Positions 22,553-28,985 of a stretch of DNA of 31,993 bases are shown here, one piece after another; within the stretch, counting starts at the first letter, position 1; the number at the start of each line of letters is the position of its first letter. Position numbers and translations under genes: made by a program. This DNA comes from an uncultured Collinsella sp. Lineage in GTDB: Bacteria > Actinomycetota > Coriobacteriia > Coriobacteriales > Coriobacteriaceae. Location of the stretch: positions 1 to 31,993 of the forward strand of contig UQUG01000016.1 of NCBI GenBank assembly GCA_900544205.1. The letters are read 5' to 3'. A model generated the notes under the pieces. The model saw nothing but the letters and a program-made list of their open reading frames with translations. It had not been told where the DNA came from and searched no databases.

Positions 22553-24775
22553 TTAGAGATGCAGCACGCGGTCGCGGATCTCCTCGGTTCGACCCTGGTT
22601 CCAGAACTGGGTACCGATGTAGCCGCACGTACGACGAGCGACGTTCATCTTCTCCTGGTCGCGGTTGCCGCAATTGGGGCACTCCCACACCAGCTTGCCA
22701 TCGTCCTCGACAATCTTGATCTCACCGTCGTAGCCGCACACCTGGCAGTAGTCGCTCTTGGTGTTGAGCTCGGCGTACATGATGTTGTCGTAGATGTACT
22801 GCATCACGCGAATGACAGCCTTGAGGTTGTCCTGCATGTTGGGAACCTCAACGTAGGAAATGGCCCCGCCCGGCGAAAGCTGCTGGAACATGCCCTCAAA
22901 CTTGAGCTTGTCGAAGGCATCAATCTCCTCGGACACGTGGACGTGGTAGCTGTTGGTAATGTAGCCCTTGTCCGTCACGCCCGGAATAATGCCAAAACGA
23001 CGCTGCAGGCACTTGGCGAACTTGTAGGTCGTCGACTCCAACGGCGTGCCGTACAGCGAGAAATCGATATCGCTCGCGGCTTTCCACTCCGCACACTTGT
23101 CGTTCATGCGCTGCATGACCGCCATGGCAAAGGGCGTGCCCTCCTTCTCGGTGTGGCTGTGGCCCGTCATGTACTTGACGCACTCATACAGACCGGCATA
23201 CCCCAGGCTGATGGTGGAATAGCCGCCCACAAGCAGTTTGTCGATCGTCTCGCCCTTCTTAAGGCGCGCCAGGGCGCCGTACTGCCAAAGAATCGGCGCG
23301 GCATCCGAAAGCGTGCCCATCAGACGCTCATGACGGCACAGCAGGGCACGATGGCACAGTTCAAGGCGCTCATCGAAGATCTTCCAGAACTTGTCCATAT
23401 CCTGGTGCGAGCTCAGCGCGACATCAGGCAGGTTAATGGTCACAACGCCCTGGTTAAAGCGACCATAGTACTTAGGCTTGCTCGGGTCATAGTTCAGCGC
23501 GTTGGCGACATTGTTAAAGCCGTTGCCCGAACGGTCAGGCGTCAGGAAACTGCGGCAACCCATGCAGGTGTAGCAATCGCCGTTGCCGGCGGTCTCGCCC
23601 TTAGACAGCTTGAGCTCGCGCATCTTCTTCTCGGAGATGTAATCGGGCACCATACGCTTGGCAGTGCACTTGGCAGCCAGCTGGGTCAGGTAGAAGTACG
23701 GGGAATCCTCGTGAACGTTATCGTCCTCGAGTACATAGATAAGTTTGGGGAATGCCGGGGTGATCCATACGCCGGCCTCGTTCTTAACGCCCTCGTAGCG
23801 CTGGCGAAGCGTCTCCTCCACAATCATGGCAAGGTCGTGCTTCTCCTGAGGCGTACGGGCCTCGTTAAGATACATAAAGACCGTCACGAACGGCGCCTGG
23901 CCATTGGTGGTCATAAGGGTCACGACCTGATATTGAATCGTCTGGACGCCGCGACGGATCTCGTCACGCAGACGGTCCTCAACGACCTCACGGACCTTCT
24001 CGGCAGACGCAGAGACGCCGAGCTCCTCAAGCTCACGAGCGACCTCGCCGCGAATCTTTTGACGGCTCACCTCGACGAACGGGGCAAGATGGGTCAGCGA
24101 AATCGACTGGCCACCGTACTGGGAGGAAGCAACCTGGGCGATGATCTGCGTCGCGATGTTGCAGGCGGTCGAGAAGCTGTGCGGCTTCTCGATCAGCGTA
24201 CCCGAGATAACAGTACCGTTCTGGAGCATGTCCTCCAGGTTCACCAGATCGCAGTTGTGCATGTGCTGGGCAAAGTAATCCGAATCGTGGAAATGGATCA
24301 GGCCCTCATTATGGGCATCCACGATCTCTTGAGGCAGCAGCACACGCTGAGTCAGGTCCTTGGAGATCTCGCCGGCCATGTAGTCACGCTGAACGGAATT
24401 GACGGTCGGGTTCTTGTTGGAGTTCTCCTGCTTGACCTCTTCGTTATTGCACTCGATCAGCGACAGGATCTTGTCATCGGTCGTGTTCTTCTGGCGCTTC
24501 AGGCTCTGAACATAGCGATAGATGATGTAGTGGCGGGCAACCTCGTAGCAGTCGAGACGCATGATCTCGTCCTCGACCAAATCCTGAATCTCCTCGACCG
24601 AAACAGTGTGGCCCGCGTTCTCGCATGCCTCGGCGACGTTTTGCGCCGCGTAAACCACCTGGCGGTCGGTAAGACGAGAGCTCTCCTCGACCTCCAAGTT
24701 TGCGGCACGGATGGCATTGACGATCTTATCGATGTCAAAGACAACCTCGGTGCCGCTGCGCTTGATGATCTTCAT
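22553..24775 (-). CDS. nrdD: Anaerobic ribonucleoside-triphosphate reductase, large subunit
   Basis: 740 residues from ATG 24775. It reduces NTPs to dNTPs without oxygen. N-terminal ATP-cone domain (about 1-95; KIIKRSGTEVVFDIDKIV), catalytic ten-stranded barrel with TCMGCRSFLTPDRSGNG and VTINLPDVALSSHQD, a C-terminal zinc ribbon (CQVCGYDGEI, CPNCGNRD) and the glycyl-radical motif RRTCGYIGTQFWNQGR. All key elements are present. GAGG lies upstream of the ATG. It has its own upstream promoter with an NrdR box, and nrdG downstream. Confidence 0.97.
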   Translation of the reverse strand: MKIIKRSGTEVVFDIDKIVNAIRAANLEVEESSRLTDRQVVYAAQNVAEACENAGHTVSVEEIQDLVEDEIMRLDCYEVARHYIIYRYVQSLKRQKNTTDDKILSLIECNNEEVKQENSNKNPTVNSVQRDYMAGEISKDLTQRVLLPQEIVDAHNEGLIHFHDSDYFAQHMHNCDLVNLEDMLQNGTVISGTLIEKPHSFSTACNIATQIIAQVASSQYGGQSISLTHLAPFVEVSRQKIRGEVARELEELGVSASAEKVREVVEDRLRDEIRRGVQTIQYQVVTLMTTNGQAPFVTVFMYLNEARTPQEKHDLAMIVEETLRQRYEGVKNEAGVWITPAFPKLIYVLEDDNVHEDSPYFYLTQLAAKCTAKRMVPDYISEKKMRELKLSKGETAGNGDCYTCMGCRSFLTPDRSGNGFNNVANALNYDPSKPKYYGRFNQGVVTINLPDVALSSHQDMDKFWKIFDERLELCHRALLCRHERLMGTLSDAAPILWQYGALARLKKGETIDKLLVGGYSTISLGYAGLYECVKYMTGHSHTEKEGTPFAMAVMQRMNDKCAEWKAASDIDFSLYGTPLESTTYKFAKCLQRRFGIIPGVTDKGYITNSYHVHVSEEIDAFDKLKFEGMFQQLSPGGAISYVEVPNMQDNLKAVIRVMQYIYDNIMYAELNTKSDYCQVCGYDGEIKIVEDDGKLVWECPNCGNRDQEKMNVARRTCGYIGTQFWNQGRTEEIRDRVLHL

Positions 24776-25002
24776 CCTCTTGCCTCTTTCGCATCGTAGC
24801 CTCATCGCGCTTCAGAGCCAAACGATACCCGGCAGGGCTTGCCCCTGTCTTGCGGCGCCGTCGCGCAATCTGTGTTCTCGATAAACCATAAGTCCTCATG
24901 CGGACAATCCTCGCGGCCGATCAAGCGGCTCAAAGACGTGTCCAAATGGGGCGAATAAGGTTCTCGTTCTCTGTCCGCCATCTATCATACGACAAAGAGG
25001 CA

Positions 25003-25032
25003 TCTATATCCTGTATTCTTTTTTTAGGTCAA
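25003..25032 (-). promoter_or_regulatory. Promoter of nrdD
   Basis: Minus strand: TTGACC (25027-25032), 17-18-bp spacer, TATAGA/ATATAG (25003-25009). The NrdR box abuts the -35 hexamer. The predicted leader to the nrdD ATG is about 220 nt. In 24776-25000 I see no further structure of note. Confidence 0.55.
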
Positions 25033-25048
25033 ACACAACATATAGTGT
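25033..25048. promoter_or_regulatory. NrdR box
   Basis: ACACTATATGTTGTGT on the minus strand agrees with the NrdR consensus (acaCwAtATaTwGtgt) at nearly every position. It lies about 258 bp upstream of nrdD, directly in front of the -35 hexamer. NrdR repressors usually bind two boxes about 31-32 bp apart; only a weak second candidate is visible near 24999. Confidence 0.8.
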
Positions 25049-25341
25049 TTCAGCAGGTCAAAGCAATTAGTCATTTTGCAGACGCATTAAAAATGAGGGG
25101 TTCTTGGGAAGTCGGTAAAACGTTACCAACACGGCTACCTGCATGGCAGTTATAAAACCCCCTTAGTCAAGCCGCTGACAAATCCTACCAAAACCAAGCC
25201 GCTCACGCCAAAAGAATCCAAAAGATTATGCTTGACCAACATGTTGCGGTCACGGTCGGCCAGGACGTATGCAATCTGCCGGCACCTCTACGGGGACCTT
25301 GGATCAATATTTGGTGGCATATTTGACGGCGTGCTTGGTAG

Positions 25342-25379
25342 CAAAACAAAACAGCCCAGAGGACATAGCCTCTGAGCTG
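25342..25379 (-). terminator. Terminator of the tRNA-Gly/tRNA-Val operon
   Basis: Minus strand: CAGCTCAGAGG pairs with CCTCTGGGCTG (10 of 11 bp plus a wobble), then TTTTGTTTTG. It begins 9 nt after tRNA-Val. The stretch 25050-25340 beyond it contains no gene I can support. Confidence 0.85.
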
Positions 25380-25387
25380 CGAACATT

Positions 25388-25462
25388 TGGTGGGCGTTAG
25401 AAGATTTGAACTTCTGACCTCTTCCGTGTCAGGGAAGCGCTCTCCCCCTGAGCTAAACGCCC
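25388..25462 (-). tRNA. tRNA-Val (GAC)
   Basis: Minus strand from G at 25462: 7-bp acceptor GGGCGTT/AACGCCC, D-loop TTAGCTCAGG, anticodon loop CTGACAC (anticodon GAC) on a CTTCC/GGAAG stem, T-arm with GTTCAAATC, encoded CCA. It follows tRNA-Gly by 3 nt. Confidence 0.95.
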
Positions 25463-25465
25463 AAA

Positions 25466-25541
25466 TGGAGCGGACAACGGGGCTCGAACCCGCGACCCCA
25501 ACCTTGGCAAGGTTGTGCTCTACCAACTGAGCCATGTCCGC
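25466..25541 (-). tRNA. tRNA-Gly (GCC), copy 1
   Basis: Acceptor GCGGACA/TGTCCGC, anticodon loop TTGCCAA (GCC) on a CAACC/GGTTG stem, GGTTCGAGC T-loop, encoded CCA after T73. Identical in sequence to the copies at 27753 and 27980. First gene of a Gly-Val pair, with its promoter 13 nt upstream. Confidence 0.96.
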
Positions 25542-25553
25542 TTACGAGGATTA

Positions 25554-25602
25554 ATCTTACGTGATGCCCGCATCCTATGCAAGAACTTTTTTTAAAAAGT
25601 TT
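25554..25602 (-). promoter_or_regulatory. tRNA-Gly/Val operon promoter with upstream A/T palindrome
   Basis: Minus strand: TTGCAT (25577-25582), 17 bp, TAAGAT (25554-25559). Just upstream is AACTTTTTAAAAAAAGTT (25583-25600), a palindromic A/T tract also found upstream of the two other tRNA promoters. It has UP-element composition. Confidence 0.78.
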
Positions 25603-25682
25603 TGCAACGCCCTCGCGAACCTCGCGAAGACATCAGCCACCACGGAAGGCGCGGGCAAACGCAATCTCGCCGCAAGAGACCC

Positions 25683-27416
25683 CTACATCCCACCGAGCAT
25701 GATCCAGGCAGAGCTGTCCTGCGCGAGCCTGCCGTCTGCAAGCGGTGATGAGGCGAGCAGGACCCTGCCCGCCGGCAGCTCCACGGCTGCTGCGCCGAAG
25801 TTCGTCACACACGCCCAGCCGTTGTCGCGGCGATAGGCGATGACGCCGCCCTCGGCGCCCTCGGCACCATCCGCAAGACCGGTGCGCCCGTCAAGATCGA
25901 GCCACGCAAGATCGTTGGCGCAACCGCGCAGCTTGCGCCGAAGCCAGAGGGCGTCACGATAGAGCGCAAGCATCGATGTCGGGGCCGCTTCTTCCCTATC
26001 GGCAGCGTAATCGGAAAACCATGCAGGTTGCGGCAGATGGGGCGCCGCATCGGCGTCCGCCGGCGAAAACCCAAACGATCCGCCCTGCGCGGGATCGTCC
26101 GCCGCCACCCACGGCAGGGGCACACGGCAGCCGTCGCGCCCCTTCTCACGCTTCGGTCCGCGCGTATTGGTCGCAGTAGGATCTTCGAGTGCAGCCCACG
26201 GGATGTCAGCCACCTCAAAAAGGCCGAGCTCCTCACCCTGATACACGTATGCCGAGCCCGGAAGCGCCAGTTCAAGCAAAAGGGCCGCCCGCGCGCGGCG
26301 CTCGCCGAGTTCACGGTCCTCGTCATAAGACAACCCGTCGCGTAAGAGCCAGTCGAGCGCAATCTGGTGGTAGCGCGTCGCCTTGATTTGCGGCAGGGCA
26401 TAGCGTGTCGCCACGCGCGGCACGTCGTGGTTGGAGAGTACCCAGGTCGAGGCGGAATCGGATTCGACGGCTGCCTTCAAGCCCTTCTCGATTGCAGTGT
26501 GCATGTCATCATAGGTCCAAGTGGCCTTGGCAAACTCAAAGTTGAATGTCTGGCCAAGCTCGCTGGGACGCGCATAGAGATACTGGCGCTCGGGCAGCAC
26601 CCACGCCTCGGCAACGGCACTGCGCGGCGGATTATAGCGGTCGAACACGCGGCGCCACTCGCGATAGATCTCGTGGACCTCATTGCGGTCCCACAGCGGA
26701 TGGGTGCCGTCGTCAACCATGTCATCGCCCTCGGCGAGATGCCACCGGTCGAGGTCATCGCGGTCGAGATCCTTGGCGAGACCCTGCGCCACATCAATGC
26801 GAAAGCCGTCGACGCCTCGATCGCTCCAAAACGCCAGGACGTCGCAAAAGAGCGCATGAACCTCGGGGCATGACCAGTCAAAGTCCGGTTGCTCGGGCGT
26901 AAACATGTGCAGATACCACTGACCGTCCGCAACACGCGTCCATGCGGGGCCGCCAAAGTTGGCATTCCAATTGGTGGGAGGCAGCTCGCCATGCTCGCCG
27001 CGACCATCGCGGAAGATATAACGGGCGCGCTCGGGCGATCCGGGGCCGGCGGCAAGAGCGGCTTTGAACCAGGGGTGCTGGTTGGATGAATGGTTGGGCA
27101 CGATGTCGACGATGACCTTGATGCCGCGCGCGTGAGCCGCAGCGATCATGTCATCGAAGTCGTCAAGCGAGCCGAGACGCGGGTCGACATCGCAGTAGTC
27201 CGCCACATCATAGCCGCCATCGACAAGAGGCGATGGATAAAAAGGGCTCAGCCAGATGGCCTCGATACCCAGTCGCTCAAGATAGTCCATCTGCTGGGTA
27301 ATGCCCGCGATATCGCCCAGACCCGAACCAGTCGAATCCTTAAACGAGCGCGGGTAGATCTGATAGATCGCGGCATCGGACATCCATGAGCGCGAAGAGG
27401 ACTTTTCTGTAGCCAT
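25683..27416 (-). CDS. Alpha-glucosidase, GH13 family
   Basis: 577 residues from ATG 27416 (AGGGAG upstream). An intracellular enzyme releasing glucose from small alpha-glucosides. Seen: AAIYQIYPRSFKDSTGSGLG, AIWLSPFYPSPLVDGGYDVA, VIVDIVPNHSSNQHPWF, nucleophile Asp in GVDGFRIDVAQG, acid/base Glu in AVAEAWVLPER and the third Asp in VLSNHDVPRVATR. Loop sequences and GSPERARYIFRDGRG fit the actinobacterial AglA subgroup rather than oligo-1,6-glucosidase, but the linkage preference is not certain. No sugar transporter adjoins it; it stands between two tRNA clusters. Confidence 0.94.
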   Translation of the reverse strand: MATEKSSSRSWMSDAAIYQIYPRSFKDSTGSGLGDIAGITQQMDYLERLGIEAIWLSPFYPSPLVDGGYDVADYCDVDPRLGSLDDFDDMIAAAHARGIKVIVDIVPNHSSNQHPWFKAALAAGPGSPERARYIFRDGRGEHGELPPTNWNANFGGPAWTRVADGQWYLHMFTPEQPDFDWSCPEVHALFCDVLAFWSDRGVDGFRIDVAQGLAKDLDRDDLDRWHLAEGDDMVDDGTHPLWDRNEVHEIYREWRRVFDRYNPPRSAVAEAWVLPERQYLYARPSELGQTFNFEFAKATWTYDDMHTAIEKGLKAAVESDSASTWVLSNHDVPRVATRYALPQIKATRYHQIALDWLLRDGLSYDEDRELGERRARAALLLELALPGSAYVYQGEELGLFEVADIPWAALEDPTATNTRGPKREKGRDGCRVPLPWVAADDPAQGGSFGFSPADADAAPHLPQPAWFSDYAADREEAAPTSMLALYRDALWLRRKLRGCANDLAWLDLDGRTGLADGAEGAEGGVIAYRRDNGWACVTNFGAAAVELPAGRVLLASSPLADGRLAQDSSAWIMLGGM

Positions 27417-27581
27417 GGGGCGTATCTCCCTTGCAACGAGGTTATGCGAGATGCCCACGATGATACGCCCAAAGCGGACATTCGCGACAAACAACGCCCC
27501 ACCCACACCCCAAAATTCCCGCTCCCTCTCGGGTTCGAGCCCAAGGGGCGGATTGACCAATTAGGCGAAAAGAACGGAAGG

Positions 27582-27709
27582 CCCGCTCTCCCGGTTACGA
27601 CAGCGAGCGGGTTCCGGGTGCCCCAGGTTGCCGCGAAAGAGGAGGGAAGCGTACTTTATGTACGCGACCGACGATTGAGGGGCAAGATGGGGTGCCCGGG
27701 GCTCGCGCA
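27582..27709. repeat. Imperfect long inverted repeat region upstream of alpha-glucosidase
   Basis: Two hairpins. CCCGCTC/GAGCGGG (27582-27588, 27605-27611) is followed by a longer one with arms 27614-27632 and 27681-27699 (15 of 19 bp plus G-U pairs). A central palindrome GCGTAC-TTTAT-GTACGC lies at 27649-27665. It fills the gap between the alpha-glucosidase start and the tRNA terminator; no gene is seen in 27417-27716. Confidence 0.65.
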
Positions 27710-27716
27710 GCGTCAA

Positions 27717-27744
27717 CAAAAAACGCGGTTCGTTAGAACCGCGT
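27717..27744 (-). terminator. Terminator at the end of the Gly-Cys-Gly tRNA cluster
   Basis: Minus strand: ACGCGGTTC, TAAC, GAACCGCGT followed by TTTTTTG. Nine-bp perfect stem, 8 nt beyond tRNA-Gly copy 2. Confidence 0.93.
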
Positions 27745-27752
27745 AACATAGT

Positions 27753-27828
27753 TGGAGCGGACAACGGGGCTCGAACCCGCGACCCCAACCTTGGCAAGGT
27801 TGTGCTCTACCAACTGAGCCATGTCCGC
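27753..27828 (-). tRNA. tRNA-Gly (GCC), copy 2
   Basis: Identical to the copies at 25466 and 27980: anticodon GCC, encoded CCA. Last gene of the Gly-Cys-Gly cluster. The 44-nt spacer upstream is occupied by a terminator-like hairpin. Confidence 0.96.
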
Positions 27829-27833
27829 ATATG

Positions 27834-27862
27834 TAAAAACAAAACGGGCGCCGGAGCGCCCG
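27834..27862 (-). terminator. Terminator-like hairpin between tRNA-Cys and tRNA-Gly copy 2
   Basis: Minus strand: CGGGCGC, TCCG, GCGCCCG then TTTTGTTTTT. A textbook intrinsic terminator inside a tRNA cluster; transcription of the next tRNA requires read-through or another promoter. Confidence 0.8.
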
Positions 27863-27871
27863 GATGTTGCC

Positions 27872-27945
27872 TGGAGGCGAAGCCCGGATTCGAACCGGGG
27901 GTAAAGGCTTTGCAGGCCTCTGCCTTACCACTTGGCCACTTCGCC
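27872..27945 (-). tRNA. tRNA-Cys (GCA)
   Basis: Acceptor GGCGAAG/CTTCGCC, anticodon loop CTGCAAA (GCA), T-loop GGTTCGAATCC, encoded CCA after T73. Lies between two identical tRNA-Gly genes. Confidence 0.95.
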
Positions 27946-27970
27946 AAAAAAGGACCGCCTAAACGGTCCG
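27946..27970 (-). terminator. Terminator-like hairpin between tRNA-Gly copy 3 and tRNA-Cys
   Basis: Minus strand: GGACCG, TTTAGG, CGGTCC followed immediately by TTTTTT, which abuts the first base of tRNA-Cys. The spacer is only 34 nt, leaving no room for a separate promoter. Confidence 0.8.
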
Positions 27971-27979
27971 GAAATGCAA

Positions 27980-28055
27980 TGGAGCGGACAACGGGGCTCG
28001 AACCCGCGACCCCAACCTTGGCAAGGTTGTGCTCTACCAACTGAGCCATGTCCGC
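27980..28055 (-). tRNA. tRNA-Gly (GCC), copy 3
   Basis: Identical to copies at 25466 and 27753. First gene of the Gly-Cys-Gly cluster, with a promoter 13 nt upstream. Confidence 0.96.
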
Positions 28056-28067
28056 TTGCAGGTTATT

Positions 28068-28116
28068 AATTTACGCGAGTTGTCCAAAAGACGCAAGTAC
28101 TTTTTTCAAAAAACTT
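28068..28116 (-). promoter_or_regulatory. Promoter of the Gly-Cys-Gly tRNA cluster with A/T palindrome
   Basis: Minus strand: TTGCGT (28091-28096), 17 bp, TAAATT (28068-28073), preceded by AAGTTTTTTGAAAAAAGTACT (from about 28116), the same palindrome as in front of the other tRNA promoters. Confidence 0.8.
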
Positions 28117-28160
28117 GTCTGCCGCATGTTCTTAATAGCCAAACGCGCTAAAGCGATTGG

Positions 28161-28907
28161 CTAGGCACACGATTCCAGCGCTCCGCTAAACAGCTTCACC
28201 ATCTGCACGCGCGTGCCGGCGCCGTCCGTACGACGAGCAACCTCCACGTTATCGACGAGCATACGCATAAGCTTGATGCCACGGCCGCGCTCCTCGGATG
28301 CGACCGGCTCGCTCGTTTCATCGATAGAATAGCCGGCACCTCGATCAAGCACCTCAACCACAACGCGATCGCCATAGGCCTGAACCGTCAGGACGCACCC
28401 GATACCGCCCGCATGGTCATAGGCATTACCCAGCGCCTCCCCCGACGCCAATGCGACATCGTAGCGCTCGTCACGGCGCAACGGAAGCGATTCAAGGAGT
28501 TCGGCGATGCGATGTCGGTAGTATGGAAGATTCTCGATACCCTGACGGACCTCGACGCTCTTACTCCAGCGAGGCAGCTCCCCCACCGGAATGGCGGGAA
28601 TAGACTCCCGTGCCGGCCCCGCGACATGAAGGATATCGACAAGACGAGCAATCTCCAAAAAGCGAACAACTTCACCCGATGCATTGACGAGCGAAAGCAG
28701 GCCTTCTCGCCTCATGAGCTCACGAGCGCGCGTAAGCAGGAATGCCAAGCCCGTCGAATCGATAAAGCTAACAGCCTGACAGTTGATGACAACACGACGC
28801 ACGCCGCGGCCAATCAAAGCATCCAACCGCCGACGCAGCGCAGGCACCGTGGCGATGTCGATATCGCCTGGTGGCGTCAAAACCGCTATGTCATTCCACT
28901 CATTCAT
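28161..28907 (-). CDS. STAS-HATPase fusion: anti-sigma-factor antagonist and kinase domains in one chain
   Basis: 248 residues from ATG 28907. N-terminal STAS domain (about 1-105; DIAVLTPPGDIDIATVPAL) with the phosphorylatable serine in the SFIDSTGLAFLL motif (Ser51). C-terminal GHKL ATPase domain (about 120-248) with N-box SGEALGNAYDHAGG, G1 box EVLDRGAGYS and G2 box ERGRGIKLMRML, as in RsbW/SpoIIAB. These parts are normally separate proteins that bind each other. A SpoIIE/RsbU-type phosphatase lies upstream in the same orientation. A TTG at 28925 is an alternative start. No sigma factor gene is adjacent. Confidence 0.9.
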   Translation of the reverse strand: MNEWNDIAVLTPPGDIDIATVPALRRRLDALIGRGVRRVVINCQAVSFIDSTGLAFLLTRARELMRREGLLSLVNASGEVVRFLEIARLVDILHVAGPARESIPAIPVGELPRWSKSVEVRQGIENLPYYRHRIAELLESLPLRRDERYDVALASGEALGNAYDHAGGIGCVLTVQAYGDRVVVEVLDRGAGYSIDETSEPVASEERGRGIKLMRMLVDNVEVARRTDGAGTRVQMVKLFSGALESCA

Positions 28908-28985
28908 ACGACCATGGTTCCCCAAAAAAGCCCACTCGATGCATTCGTTTCCCCAACCGTACGGATTCAGCCCGCCCAGCGTCGT

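Noticed and set aside
22559..24799. A 746-codon plus-strand open frame opposite nrdD.
   Set aside because: It is the mirror of a strongly coding high-GC gene; the product has no recognisable domain, and nrdD has all catalytic motifs.
25105..25125. GGTAAAACGTTACC as a LacI-type operator.
   Set aside because: The CG is off-centre in the palindrome and no regulated gene starts nearby.
25150..25242. A 30-codon minus-strand frame encoding a hydrophobic peptide (MLVKHNLLDSFGVSG...) downstream of the tRNA-Gly/Val terminator.
   Set aside because: There is no ribosome site before the ATG, no family resemblance, and the frame upstream is closed. It may be a remnant, but coding cannot be supported.
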